A stretch of DNA of 64,000 nucleotides from Bradyrhizobium diversitatis (GTDB lineage Bacteria > Pseudomonadota > Alphaproteobacteria > Rhizobiales > Xanthobacteraceae), in contig NZ_JACEGD010000027.1 of the NCBI RefSeq assembly GCF_016031635.1, forward strand, positions 98,818 through 162,817, written 5' to 3'. The position numbers and the translations under genes are program-made. A model generated the notes under the pieces. It made no database searches and was not told the DNA's origin. It saw only the letters and a program-made list of their open reading frames with translations. Position 1 is the first letter of the stretch, and each line of letters begins with the position of its first letter. This document shows, one piece after another, positions 1 to 8,953 of this stretch.

Positions 1-1642
1 ACAGGCGATGCGCGATCACGATCGAGGTGCGGCCCTTCATCAGGCGCTCCATCGCCTGCTGGATCAGCGCTTCCGATTCCGAATCGAGGCTCGACGTCGC
101 CTCGTCCAGGATCAGCACCGGCGCGTCCGCCAGGAAGGCGCGCGCCAGCGCCACACGCTGCCGCTCGCCGCCCGACAGTTTCACGCCGCGCTCGCCGACC
201 AGCGTGCCATAGCCCTTCGGCAGGCGCAGGATGAAATCGTGCGCGTTGGCAAGCCGCGCCGCCTGCTCGATCGCCTCGAGGCTGGCGCCCGGCCGGCCAT
301 AGGCGATGTTCTCCGCAAGCGTGCGGTGGAACAGGATCGGCTCCTGCTGCACGATCGCGATCTGGCTGCGCAGCGATTGCTGCGTGGCGTGCGCGATGTC
401 CTGCCCGTCGATCAGCACGCGACCGCCGGTGACGTCGTAGAGCCGCTGCACCAGCTTGACGAAGGTGGTCTTGCCCGAGCCGGAGCGTCCGACCAGACCG
501 ACGCGTTCGCCGGCGCGGATCTTGACCGACAAGCCGTCGTACAGCGGCGCGCGATGGCCGCCATAGTGGAACGTGACGTCGTCGAACACGATCTCGCCGC
601 CCTCGATCGCGATCGGTCGTGCGTCGGAAGCATCCGCAATGCCGATCGGCTCGTCGTGGATCGCCACCAGCTCGTCCATGTCGTTGACCGAGCGCTGGAG
701 GTTGTTGATGTGCATGCCGACGTCGCGCAAGTACGCGTGAATGACGTAGTAGCTCGTCAGCACATAGGTGACGTCGCCGGGCGATGCGTGATCTGACATC
801 CACAGCAGCACCGATCCGCCGATCACGGACGCGCGCAGGCACAGCAGCAAGGCAAGCTGCGACATCGCCGTGTAATTATAGCGATACCAGGTCCGCCGCA
901 CGCGCACGCGCCAGCGGTTGATGACACGGGCAAGCCGCGTGTCCTCGCGCGCTTCCGCGCCGAACGATTTCACCACGGCATTGCAGGTCAGCGCGTCCGC
1001 CAGCGTGCCGCCGACCTTGGTGTCCCAGGCATTTGAGACGCGCGCGGCCGGCGCGATGTAGCGGGTCGAGAACACCACCGTGATCGTGACGTAGAAGATC
1101 GCCCCGACCGCGATCACGAGGCCAAGCGAGGTCCAGTGCGCGCCGATCAGGATCATCGAGCCGACCAGCACCAGCAGCGACGGCGCCAGAGCCATCAGGA
1201 TGGTGTCGTTGAGCAGGTCGAGCGCCCACATGCCGCGGGTGATCTTGCGGACGGTGGACCCGGCAAATGAGTTCGCGTGCCAGTCGGTCGAGAAACGCTG
1301 TACGCGCGTGAACGCGTCCTGCGCGACGTCGGACATGATTTTCAGCGTGAACGGCACGATCGCCTGGAGACCGACGAGACGCAGCACCATCGAGGCCGCG
1401 CCCAGCGCCACGATGGCGCCGAACGCAACCAGCGCCGCGTGGCGCGCATCGGGATCGGACGGACCGCGGGTCAACGCATCGACCAGATGTCCCGAGAATA
1501 CCGGCATGAACAGGTCGGCAACGGTCGCGCCCAGCAGCCCGCCGGCCACGATGAGGCCGCGCCCCGGCTGCTTCAGCCAGTGCTGGAACACGAAGGGCAG
1601 CACCACGCGAATTGCGGCGGGCTTCTTGGACAGAGCGGTCAT
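1..1642 (-). CDS. ABC exporter, fused permease/ATPase (3' end outside window)
   Basis: This is a half-transporter of the ABCB/MsbA type that would dimerise in the inner membrane and drive ATP-dependent export of a lipid or drug; the substrate cannot be told. The ATG at 1642 opens MTALSKKPAAIRVVLPF. The N-terminal part is the membrane domain. The nucleotide-binding domain follows: Walker A GRSGSGKTT near residues 384-391, signature LSGGE near 487, Walker B VLILDEATS near 506-514, and the H-loop IAHRL just before the window edge. About 547 codons are visible and only the extreme C-terminus is missing. It lies downstream of the EmrAB-like genes on the same strand, about 350 bp away, so co-expression is possible but unproven. 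Confidence 0.93.
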   Translation of the reverse strand, partial: MTALSKKPAAIRVVLPFVFQHWLKQPGRGLIVAGGLLGATVADLFMPVFSGHLVDALTRGPSDPDARHAALVAFGAIVALGAASMVLRLVGLQAIVPFTLKIMSDVAQDAFTRVQRFSTDWHANSFAGSTVRKITRGMWALDLLNDTILMALAPSLLVLVGSMILIGAHWTSLGLVIAVGAIFYVTITVVFSTRYIAPAARVSNAWDTKVGGTLADALTCNAVVKSFGAEAREDTRLARVINRWRVRVRRTWYRYNYTAMSQLALLLCLRASVIGGSVLLWMSDHASPGDVTYVLTSYYVIHAYLRDVGMHINNLQRSVNDMDELVAIHDEPIGIADASDARPIAIEGGEIVFDDVTFHYGGHRAPLYDGLSVKIRAGERVGLVGRSGSGKTTFVKLVQRLYDVTGGRVLIDGQDIAHATQQSLRSQIAIVQQEPILFHRTLAENIAYGRPGASLEAIEQAARLANAHDFILRLPKGYGTLVGERGVKLSGGERQRVALARAFLADAPVLILDEATSSLDSESEALIQQAMERLMKGRTSIVIAHRL

Positions 1643-1804
1643 GACATCATCCGGCCGCACACGCGGGCCGGCTCCATCGATGGACGCAAGCCGGCCGCGA
1701 AAGGCCGGAACGGCGTCACTCAAAACTGATTTTGACTTGGGAAGCGGAGCGATCGGGACGCTGGGTCGAAACCTTGGCCCAATCGAAGCTGGCGGAAGAG
1801 GCCT

Positions 1805-1891
1805 CTAACAGGCCGCGTACATACCGAGCCAGAACGTGATCGAGGTCATCATCGAGCGCGGGCGTACGATCTGCGAATGCGACGAAATCAT
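1805..1891 (-). CDS. possible 28-residue membrane peptide
   Basis: A short frame starts at an ATG six bases after a strong GGAGGG sequence and reads MISSHSQIVRP, then SITFWLGMYAAC, then TAG. The C-terminal half is hydrophobic and ends in cysteine. It lies between the MFS gene and the ABC exporter on the same strand. A longer overlapping frame in another phase (87 residues, about 1716-1979) has no comparable ribosome-binding site. I do not recognise the peptide. It could be a small membrane protein or a leader for the exporter gene. Confidence 0.35.
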   Translation of the reverse strand: MISSHSQIVRPRSMMTSITFWLGMYAAC

Positions 1892-1991
1892 GCAAATCCC
1901 TCCCGGTTCGAATGAATGAGGTGCGCTTTATAGATGTGCCGCGCGTGGATTGCAACGGGGCTCGCGCGAGATCACGCACGAGTGTTGCAAA

Positions 1992-3578
1992 TTAGTGCGC
2001 GTCGCCGCCGGCGCCGAACGGCGAGGCCGGCTTGCTCAGCAGCGCGACCAGCAGGCTGAGGCCGAGATAGAACAGCGTCAGCATGAGGAAGGTGTCGCCG
2101 AAACTCATCACCACGGCCTGGCGATGCACGAGCTGGGAGAGCTGCTTCATCGCCATCAGCGTGGAATCCCCTAACCCCTGGAATTTCTGCATGAACATGC
2201 TCAGGGTTTCGATCGCGGTCGCGTTGCCCCAGGTCACGCGCTCCTGGAGGCGGGCGATGTGCAGGTCGGTGCGGTCGTTGAGCACGGTGTTGATGACGGC
2301 AAGACCCACCGCGCCGCCGAGGTTGCGCATCAGGTTGAACAGGCCGCTCGCGTTCTTCACCCGGTCGGGTGGCAGCGTGCCGAGCGCGACGTTGTTGGTC
2401 GGCACCATCGCGAACATCATGCCGACGCCGCGCAGGATCTGCGGCACCAGCAGCTCGTAGAAATCGTATTCGCGGGTGATCCAGGTCATCTGGTAGGAGC
2501 CGATCGCGAACACGATGAGGCCGAACGCGATCATGTAGCGCATGTCGAGCGTGGCCATCAGCCGGCCGACCAGCGGCGCGACCAGGAACATGGTGATGCC
2601 GGACACGAACATGGTCTCGCCGATCATCAGCGCGCTGTAGCCCCGCACCTGGGCGAGATAAAGCGGATAGATATAGGTCAGGCCGTAAAGGCCGATGCCG
2701 ATGCAGAACTGCAGCGTGCAGCCGACGGCGAAATTGCGATCGGAGAAGGTGCGCAGATTGACGATCGGCTCGTCCACCGTGAACACGCGCCAGAAGAAGG
2801 CGATCGCCGAAATCGCGCAGATCCAGGCGCAGATCGCGACCGACGTATCCTGCATCCATTCATATTGCGGGCCTTCCTCCAGCACATATTCCAGCGTCCC
2901 GAGGAAGCTGGCCATGAACAGCAGGCCCCACCAGTCGAAGCGGTCGAGCAATTCGAACTGCGGCTCGTCGAAATCGACCAGCGCCAGGACGCCGATGGTG
3001 ATGCCGATGCCGGGCACGACGTTGATGAAGAACAGCCAGTTCCACGACATCAGGTCGGTGATGTAGCCGCCGACCGTCGGCCCGATCGTGGGTGCGAGGG
3101 TCGCGACCAGCCCGATGATGGGCCCGACGATGTGGAATTTCGTCCGCGGAAAAACGGTGTAGGCCGAGGCGAACACCGTCGGAATCATGCCGGCGCCGAG
3201 AAAGCCCTGAAGCGCGCGCCAGACGATCATCTCCTCGATGGTGGTGGCGAAGCCGCAGAGCAGGCTCGAAGCGGTAAAGCCGGCCGCCGAGATCGCGAAC
3301 AGGAGCCGCGTGCCGAAGGCGCGCGATAGGAAACCCGACAGCGGAATCGCGATCACTTCGGCGATGAGATAGGCGGTCTGAACCCAGGAGACCTCGCTGG
3401 AGCTCGCCGACAGTCCGGCCTGGATCTCGCTGAGGGAAGCCGAGACGATCTGGATGTCCAGGATCGACATGAACATCCCGAACACCATGATGATGAACGC
3501 GAACAGCCGCTTCGGCGCAATGCGCTCCGAAGCGGGATCCGCCGTCATGGCCGGTGAAGCGGTGGTGGCATTTGCCAT
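1992..3578 (-). CDS. EmrB/QacA-type MFS efflux pump (DHA2 family)
   Basis: This is a 528-residue drug:proton antiporter of the 14-helix DHA2 group, the inner-membrane pump of an EmrAB-like tripartite system. It shows the first-helix stretch MFMSILDIQIV, the SWVQTAYLIAE segment, the RALQGFLGAGMIP region and the antiporter motif C variant GPTVGGYI. An in-frame extension of 25 codons to 3653 runs into a palindromic intergenic repeat, so the ATG at 3578 (MANATTASP) is preferred. It lies downstream of the HlyD/EmrA-like adaptor on the same strand with a 215-bp gap containing that repeat. Control by the divergent TetR protein is likely. The substrate is unknown. Confidence 0.93.
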   Translation of the reverse strand: MANATTASPAMTADPASERIAPKRLFAFIIMVFGMFMSILDIQIVSASLSEIQAGLSASSSEVSWVQTAYLIAEVIAIPLSGFLSRAFGTRLLFAISAAGFTASSLLCGFATTIEEMIVWRALQGFLGAGMIPTVFASAYTVFPRTKFHIVGPIIGLVATLAPTIGPTVGGYITDLMSWNWLFFINVVPGIGITIGVLALVDFDEPQFELLDRFDWWGLLFMASFLGTLEYVLEEGPQYEWMQDTSVAICAWICAISAIAFFWRVFTVDEPIVNLRTFSDRNFAVGCTLQFCIGIGLYGLTYIYPLYLAQVRGYSALMIGETMFVSGITMFLVAPLVGRLMATLDMRYMIAFGLIVFAIGSYQMTWITREYDFYELLVPQILRGVGMMFAMVPTNNVALGTLPPDRVKNASGLFNLMRNLGGAVGLAVINTVLNDRTDLHIARLQERVTWGNATAIETLSMFMQKFQGLGDSTLMAMKQLSQLVHRQAVVMSFGDTFLMLTLFYLGLSLLVALLSKPASPFGAGGDAH

Positions 3579-3618
3579 GGTGTCAGCTCTGACTGGAGCA
3601 GGCTGCGAGTTGGGTACA

Positions 3619-3745
3619 CCTCTCCCGCTTGCGGGAGAGGTCGCCGCGCTCAAAGAGCGCGGCGGGTGAGGGCTCTATCCTCTTGGGGAATCTCCCTGGC
3701 GGAGACAACCTCTCCCCAACCCTCCCCCGCAGGCGGGGGCGGGAG
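3619..3745. repeat. palindromic repeat, family D (CTCTCCCGC...GCGGGAGAGG)
   Basis: Two adjacent inverted hairpin units lie in the gap between the MFS and adaptor genes: CCTCTCCCGCTTGCGGGAGAGG, split here as CCTCTCCCGC and GCGGGAGAGG, then GGGTGAGGG, then a second C/G-rich hairpin near 3711-3745. Similar units recur at about 13869-14040 and 34940-35140. Confidence 0.75.
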
Positions 3746-3793
3746 CGCACCTGCGCTCGGGGTAAGAGTGCGTCGAGGCTCATGTCACCGCGC

Positions 3794-5101
3794 TTACTGC
3801 GGATGGACCGCGGGATCGTCGAGATCGACCTCGCTTTCGGCGTCGGCGGCGCCCTTGTTGGTGTCGACGGTGGCGTAGACCGACATGCCGGCACGGAGCA
3901 GGTTCTGCTTCGCCACCGATTTCGGCACGCGGATGCGGACCGGCACGCGCTGCACGATCTTGGTGAAATTGCCGGTGGCGTTGTCCGGCGGCAGCAGCGT
4001 GAACACCGAGCCCGCACCCGCCGCGATGCTGTCGACGACGCCGGAGAACTTGCGCATGCCGTAGGCGTCGACCTTGATCGTCACCGGCTGGCCGGGCCGG
4101 ATGCGCTTGAGCTGCGTTTCCTTGAAGTTGGCGTCGATATAGACGTCGTCGAGCGGCACGATATTGCCGAGGCGCTGGCCGACCGCAACGAAGTCGCCGG
4201 TGTTGACCAGGCGGTTGGAGAACGTGCCGTTGACCGGCGCGCGCACCGCGGTGAAGGCGAGGTCGCGCTCGGCCTTGGCGAGCGTGGTCTTGAGCTCGGC
4301 GAGCTGGGCCTGAGCCTCGGCCTGCTGCGCCCTGGCGACATCGACATTGCTGACGGCAACGTCGTAGGCAGCCTGCGCGGCCTTGACCGCGGCGGCGCCC
4401 TGATCGCGTCCGGCTTCCGAGCTCTCGAAGGTGGCGCGCGAGGCAAAGCCCTTGCTGCTCAGCGCCTGCTGGCGCTCATAATCGAGGTCGGCGCGCTTGA
4501 GGCCCGCCTCCGCGGAGACGAGTTGCGCCTTGGCCTGCGCGACCTGGCTGTCGAGCGCGGCGACCTGTCGGCCGATGCGATCGATGGTGGCCTGCTGGGT
4601 CGCGATCTTGGTCGCGGCGGCTTCGACCGCGATCTTGTAGTCGCCGTCGTCAATGCGGAGGACGATGTCGCCGGCCCGCACCGGCGTGTTGTCGCCGGCG
4701 AGGATCGAGGAGATATGCCCGGCAACGCGCGCGCCGAGCATCGTATTGTTGGCGCGGACATAGGCGTCGTCGGTGGAAACATAGAAGCGGCCGACCAGCG
4801 TGTAATAGCCGGCGTAGCTCGCGGCCGCGAGCGCGAGGACGAGGCCGACGCCCATCAGGACGAATTTGCGCTTGCCCGATTTGGGCGCACCGGCGGCGGG
4901 CGCGCCTGGCGCGGGTGCGGCCGGCTTGTCGGTCACGGGCTTTGGCGCCTCCGGGGCCGGATGTTTCGCTTCGTCGGCCACATGAGCGCGCAACTGCTCG
5001 GCATGGGGTGCGGCTGTCTCGGACGCAGCATCATCGCCCGACTGCAGCTCCACCGCGTCCTGGCGAAGGACGCGAGCAGTCTGGTCTCTCGATACGGCCA
5101 T
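3794..5101 (-). CDS. EmrA/HlyD-type periplasmic adaptor of an efflux system
   Basis: This 435-residue membrane-fusion protein would link the EmrB-like pump to an outer-membrane channel. A Pro/Ala-rich cytoplasmic N-terminus leads to one transmembrane helix at about residues 80-102 (KFVLMGVGLVLALAAASYAG). A biotinyl-lipoyl half-motif follows, then a long coiled-coil hairpin rich in Gln, Ala and Lys, the second lipoyl half (AFTAVRAPVNGTFSNR) and a beta-barrel. ATG 5101 has GGGAGG five bases upstream; a TTG five codons earlier overlaps that site and is less likely. It is first in the unit with the MFS gene and divergent from the TetR gene. Confidence 0.93.
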   Translation of the reverse strand: MAVSRDQTARVLRQDAVELQSGDDAASETAAPHAEQLRAHVADEAKHPAPEAPKPVTDKPAAPAPGAPAAGAPKSGKRKFVLMGVGLVLALAAASYAGYYTLVGRFYVSTDDAYVRANNTMLGARVAGHISSILAGDNTPVRAGDIVLRIDDGDYKIAVEAAATKIATQQATIDRIGRQVAALDSQVAQAKAQLVSAEAGLKRADLDYERQQALSSKGFASRATFESSEAGRDQGAAAVKAAQAAYDVAVSNVDVARAQQAEAQAQLAELKTTLAKAERDLAFTAVRAPVNGTFSNRLVNTGDFVAVGQRLGNIVPLDDVYIDANFKETQLKRIRPGQPVTIKVDAYGMRKFSGVVDSIAAGAGSVFTLLPPDNATGNFTKIVQRVPVRIRVPKSVAKQNLLRAGMSVYATVDTNKGAADAESEVDLDDPAVHPQ

Positions 5102-5176
5102 AAAGGCCTCCCCCAAATATGTGCGATCGAGGGCGGCCGCCGCGCAGCCGGTTCCCTCTCGCTGACTCCAAGTACC

Positions 5177-5199
5177 ATTGACCGAACCGTTCGGTCAAT
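5177..5199. promoter_or_regulatory. TetR-type palindromic operator
   Basis: An 11-bp perfect inverted repeat around one central base (arm ATTGACCGAAC, other arm GTTCGGTCAAT) lies between the divergent adaptor and TetR genes, 76 bp before the adaptor start and 98 bp before tetR. Position, symmetry and length fit a binding site for the adjacent TetR protein acting on both genes. The assignment is inference. Confidence 0.75.
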
Positions 5200-5296
5200 A
5201 TAGACAATCTTCGCGGACAGACCATACGACCTTGAAGGCTTTATTCGGGTTTCATGGAACTGATCCGGTCCAAAAACCTTCCGAGACACTAAACCA

Positions 5297-5932
5297 ATGG
5301 TTGTAGCTGCCAACGAACATCCGCAGGTTGTCCATGAAGAGGACAGCTCCAAGCGCCGCCAGATCCTCGACGGCGCCCGCAAAGTGTTCATGGACCTCGG
5401 TTTCGATGGCGCCAGCATGGGCGAGATCGCGCGCGCCGCTCAGGTCTCGAAGGGCACACTCTACGTCTACTTCGCCGACAAATCCGCGCTGTTCGAAGCC
5501 ATCCTCGAGCAGGAAGCGCTCCAGCACGGCCAGGTCGTGTTCAATTTCGATCCCACCCGTGATGCCAAGACCACGCTGAAGGAGTTTGGCCTCGCCTACC
5601 TTCACCTGGTGTGCCGGCCCGGTGGCGGATCGGCGATCCGCACCGTCATGGCGATCGCCGAACGCATGCCCGATGTCGGCCGCCGTTACTATGGGCGCGT
5701 GCTCGACAAGTCCATCAACCGCCTATCCGGTTATCTCAAGGCCCGCGTCGCCGCGGGCGATCTCGAGATCGACGATTGCGATCTAGCCGCCTCGCAGTTC
5801 ATGGAGCTGTGCAAGGCCTCGCTGTTCCTGCCCTTTGTCTTCCAGGCCGCGCCCGCGCCATCGGAACAGCGCATGACCGAGGTGGTCGGCAGCGCAACGC
5901 GGATGTTCCTGGCGGCATACAAGACGAAGTAG
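5297..5932 (+). CDS. TetR/AcrR-family transcriptional regulator
   Basis: This 211-residue repressor has an N-terminal helix-turn-helix at about residues 20-65, with the classic TetR recognition segment VSKGTLYVYFADKSALF. The helical C-terminal ligand domain resembles the AefR-like class, with conserved FLPFVF near the end. It is divergent from the EmrAB-like efflux genes, with a 23-bp palindrome between them, so it most likely represses efflux and itself until an inducer binds. The ATG has only a weak purine stretch upstream. The inducer is unknown. Confidence 0.93.
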   Translation: MVVAANEHPQVVHEEDSSKRRQILDGARKVFMDLGFDGASMGEIARAAQVSKGTLYVYFADKSALFEAILEQEALQHGQVVFNFDPTRDAKTTLKEFGLAYLHLVCRPGGGSAIRTVMAIAERMPDVGRRYYGRVLDKSINRLSGYLKARVAAGDLEIDDCDLAASQFMELCKASLFLPFVFQAAPAPSEQRMTEVVGSATRMFLAAYKTK

Positions 5933-5975
5933 CAGCGCGTTGCGCAGACGGGCTGGGCGGCACTATATTGCGGCC

Positions 5976-6320
5976 ATGTCTCGTGATCTTCGCCCGCCGG
6001 TCGACATCCTCCACTACGAGATCGTTCAGGAACAGGCCTCGGCGCTTGGACGGATGGGCCGCGCGCTCGAACAGAGTCTTGCGCGTTTGCGCGAATTCGA
6101 CGCCGCCCACGCCCCCTCGGAGGTTCCGGCCTCGATGCAATCGGCCAGGCGCAAGCTGGTGATGGAAGCCGGCCACGCGCTTTGGATGTTCGTCGTCCAA
6201 CGTGAGGCGTCCGGCTTGCGCGACAGCCGCCACATCATGCGCACCTACAACGTTCCGGGTGAGGTGCAGCGCTGCATGGGGCTGGCCCCGGCACCGTCAA
6301 GCCGGGCTCGTAGATCGTAG
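5976..6320 (+). CDS. conserved hypothetical protein (possibly DUF6665)
   Basis: A 114-residue soluble protein beginning MSRDLRPPVDILHYEI, mostly helical, with a basic tail. It has no signal peptide or metal-binding motif. The middle (QEQASALGRMGRALEQSLARLREFD) is amphipathic and could form a short coiled coil. An upstream ATG-proximal extension to 5940 is possible but includes low-complexity MRRRAG. It begins 43 bp after tetR on the same strand and ends before a convergent extensin-like gene. The DUF6665 name is from memory and tentative; no function can be assigned. Confidence 0.75.
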   Translation: MSRDLRPPVDILHYEIVQEQASALGRMGRALEQSLARLREFDAAHAPSEVPASMQSARRKLVMEAGHALWMFVVQREASGLRDSRHIMRTYNVPGEVQRCMGLAPAPSSRARRS

Positions 6321-6360
6321 CATGTATGGAGCGAAGCAGGATACGGTAACGATCGCGCCA

Positions 6361-7566
6361 CTACTCGTCGATGTACTCGTCTTCTTCGCGCTTGTGCATC
6401 GTGCTCCTGCGCGCACCGAGTGAACCGGTCACCGATGGCTCGCGCGCACTCGCATAGGGTCTGCGCGACTGCGCGCGCGCGGCGACCTCCTCGCCGGACG
6501 CGGCGGCGGGCTGGCAGATCAGGCGGCGGCTGGCGCGGCGCATCAGGTCGACGTGAATGTGATCGTAGTGAAAGACGTTCGAGCCCGGCGCGAGCACGGT
6601 GGTGAAATGCGCACACGCTCCCGATTGCACGTCGCGCAGGAAACCCTGTTCCTCCGGCATGCCGCGCCAGCCGTCCTTCACCGTGACGCGGCGGCCGTCG
6701 GCCAGCACGAAGGCGGAGATGTCGAGCGCGTTGCCGAAAGCGTGCTCGGAGATGTGAGCACGCGAATTGCCGTTCATGCCGCGGCACGAATAGGCGGAGA
6801 TCTGCTTGATCTCGGCGACGCGGACGCCGAACCAGCGCATCGCCGAGGGCTGCACCGTGTCGGCGAGCCAGCGGTCGAGCTCGGACACGATCGGACAGGC
6901 CAGCGTCGCCGTCGGCTTGATCGCGACGGGACCGACCGCGGTGACGGGATTGCCCTGCGCCGGACCAAGGCGCGGGAGTGGCTGCTGCGCGGGCGCCTGC
7001 GAGTAAGGCGCCGGCCGTGCCGGATAGCTCGGCGCATTCATGTAGCGCGCAGCCCCGGCGGCATCGGTGCCTTCGGGCGGCAGATCGATCTCGTCCTCCT
7101 GCGGCGCCACGCCGGGCGCGTTCAGCGACATCGGCCCGGTCGCGGCCCCATAGCCGGACGGCTGGCGCGTCGCGCTCTCGGGATAGTTCGACCGCGGCGG
7201 ATAGGAGGAGGCCGGGTAGTTCTGACCCTGCGGATAGTTCGATTGCGGCTGTGTCACGGGCCAGCGCGGCTGGTTACCGATGCTCCCCGGCGGACGCAAT
7301 GGCTCGTCGGCAAAGCCATAAGTGCTGGAGGCTTCGCCGATCGCTGCGACCTTGAGTGGAAACTCGGCGCCGCACTGGCCGGGGCCGGAAATCGGGTCGA
7401 TGCGGACGATGTCCGCACTCTCCTTCACCGCGCCCGATTTCAGGCATGCGGCTTCTGCCTCGGCCCGCCACGGTTCGCGTTCGGCCTGGAAGAAGCCGCG
7501 TCCGCAACCCGCTAGCGAAACAAGGACGATGGAGCCGACGAGATACAAACGAACTCCGCGCGTCAT
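6361..7566 (-). CDS. extensin-like (VanY-fold) lipoprotein
   Basis: A 401-residue envelope protein. The N-terminus is a lipoprotein signal with lipobox LAGC (Cys21). Residues about 95-200 are Pro/Tyr/Gln-rich linker, followed by the extensin-like C-terminal domain (PF06904 type). That domain carries SEHAFGNALD (His275, Asp282) and HYDHIHVD (His333, His336, His338), the arrangement of zinc ligands in the D-Ala-D-Ala carboxypeptidase fold. A role in peptidoglycan remodelling is plausible but not shown. A basic tail follows. It is convergent with the preceding small gene. The start is the only ATG giving the full signal sequence. Confidence 0.88.
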   Translation of the reverse strand: MTRGVRLYLVGSIVLVSLAGCGRGFFQAEREPWRAEAEAACLKSGAVKESADIVRIDPISGPGQCGAEFPLKVAAIGEASSTYGFADEPLRPPGSIGNQPRWPVTQPQSNYPQGQNYPASSYPPRSNYPESATRQPSGYGAATGPMSLNAPGVAPQEDEIDLPPEGTDAAGAARYMNAPSYPARPAPYSQAPAQQPLPRLGPAQGNPVTAVGPVAIKPTATLACPIVSELDRWLADTVQPSAMRWFGVRVAEIKQISAYSCRGMNGNSRAHISEHAFGNALDISAFVLADGRRVTVKDGWRGMPEEQGFLRDVQSGACAHFTTVLAPGSNVFHYDHIHVDLMRRASRRLICQPAAASGEEVAARAQSRRPYASAREPSVTGSLGARRSTMHKREEDEYIDE

Positions 7567-7753
7567 GCACGCACGTTCGGTGAATTTACTTAAAGACTCT
7601 TCAACACGTTGATTTCAGCCTTCCTTAACCATGGCGGCCGCGCGCGCCCGGATGCACGGCCCGATCGACAGCAAGCCTGACTTTTTCGGAAGGAGACTCT
7701 CTGTTAACCATGATGCCCGCGCGCAAAGTGGCGCGCCTGGGGAGAGCGACCTC

Positions 7754-7837
7754 ATGACGTTCGCCTGCAAACTGAGCGTTGTCGCCGCCTACCTCGCCAT
7801 GGCCTTCGTCGGCGCTATCGTGCTCGGCGTGATCTAG
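7754..7837 (+). CDS. small membrane peptide, 27 residues
   Basis: A short frame follows GGGGAGAGC about eight bases before its ATG and encodes MTFACKLSVVAAYLAMAF followed by VGAIVLGVI. It is almost wholly one transmembrane helix with a single Lys near the N-terminus. The same frame is open upstream to 7631, but that extension is basic and has no good initiation site. Size, binding site and pure helix composition suggest a real microprotein; its function is unknown. Confidence 0.55.
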   Translation: MTFACKLSVVAAYLAMAFVGAIVLGVI

Positions 7838-8173
7838 AGGCTTCAGACCGCGACATCGAACGCTGGCACGTTGCCGTTCCCTTCTCGCCCTGCGGAAGTG
7901 GCATAGGCGAGCTTTGGCCGCCGTTCCTGGGAACTCCGACTGCCATCGCGCGATCCATCTGCGAAGGCGCAAGCCGCGGCATCGGCGTCCGGCCCAGCGT
8001 CGCGGCGACCCTATGCAGAAAAGCGACCTGAATGTGCGCTGCCTCACCCAGACGCGCTCGCCGGTCGTGACGTTCATCACAGAACGCCTGCCCGCCCCGG
8101 CGTAGGGTCGAACCACGCTTCATCCACCAGCGACACCTGTCATATCGCGACCACGCCATTTTCGGAGGTTGTC
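7838..8173. other. 336-bp intergenic stretch
   Basis: No convincing coding region lies here; frames open on either strand have Arg-rich shadow composition. The last 20 bases hold the ribosome-binding site (GGAGG) of the next gene. I see no clear hairpin terminator or listed repeat family. Confidence 0.5.
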
Positions 8174-8944
8174 ATGAACAAGCTCTCCATCGCCGCCACC
8201 GCGCTGTTGCTCGCTTCGACTGCCGCCGCACATGCCGGCAATTCGATCTCGTTCCAGATCGAAGGCCAGCGCATTCGCATCGAGACGCCGCGCAACTGCG
8301 CCTCGCTCGATTGCGTGACCATCGTCGCGCCGGGCCTGTCGGACAAGCCGATCAAGCTGAACGACATCAACCTCAAGGGCCTTGGCGGTTTCAAGGACGA
8401 TGACCTCGACGCCACGCCGGCTCCCGCCCCCACGACGGCGCAGCCTGCGCCGGCTCCGGTGCAGGCGGCTGCGCCCACGGCACCGGCCGTGACCACGCCC
8501 GCCGCCCCGGCAGCAACCGTCGCCGCCGCTCCGTCCGTCGGCGTCGACGCCACGCAGCCTGCGCCCGCTGCCCCGCCCGCTCCGGTTGCCCCGCCCGCTC
8601 CCGTCGTTGCGGCTCCCGCGCCGGCCCCGGCTCCTGTTGCCGCCGCGCCCGTGGCGGCGCCGAACTCGCCGATCGGCCTGTGGGCAACCGAAGGCAACAA
8701 GGGCAATGTCCGCGTCGAGCAGTGCGGCGCCAATCTCTGCGGTTACGCCGAGAAGACCAATGCGCGCATCCTGATCAACATGAGGCCCGACGGCTCGAAG
8801 TGGAGCGGCCGCATCCACGATCCCGACTCCGGCCGCAACTACGATTCCACGATCGCCATGAAGGGTCCGAACGCGATGCGCGTTCAGGGCTGCGCCTTCG
8901 GCGGCATGTTCTGCGGCGGCCAGACCTGGAAGCGCGTGAGCTGA
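8174..8944 (+). CDS. secreted DUF2147-domain protein with Pro/Ala linker
   Basis: A 256-residue exported protein. A signal peptide (MNKLSIAATALLLASTAAAHAG) precedes a short N-terminal domain with CASLDC. A Pro/Ala-rich spacer spans about residues 80-165, and a C-terminal DUF2147-like domain begins at PIGLWATEGNKGNVRVEQCG and ends GGQTWKR. DUF2147 domains bind hydrophobic ligands in known structures, so an envelope ligand-binding role is possible. GGAGG lies five bases before the ATG. The gene stands alone between two intergenic regions, with a palindromic repeat after it. Confidence 0.85.
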   Translation: MNKLSIAATALLLASTAAAHAGNSISFQIEGQRIRIETPRNCASLDCVTIVAPGLSDKPIKLNDINLKGLGGFKDDDLDATPAPAPTTAQPAPAPVQAAAPTAPAVTTPAAPAATVAAAPSVGVDATQPAPAAPPAPVAPPAPVVAAPAPAPAPVAAAPVAAPNSPIGLWATEGNKGNVRVEQCGANLCGYAEKTNARILINMRPDGSKWSGRIHDPDSGRNYDSTIAMKGPNAMRVQGCAFGGMFCGGQTWKRVS

Positions 8945-8953
8945 TATTACCAC

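Noticed and set aside
3579..3653. 25-codon N-terminal extension of the MFS pump
   Set aside because: The extra codons derive from repeat family D and have no homologous look; the ATG at 3578 fits the usual N-terminus.
3629..5203. Open frame of 524 codons on the plus strand
   Set aside because: It is antisense to the EmrA-like gene, includes repeat sequence and is rich in Arg/Asp/His as expected of shadow frames.
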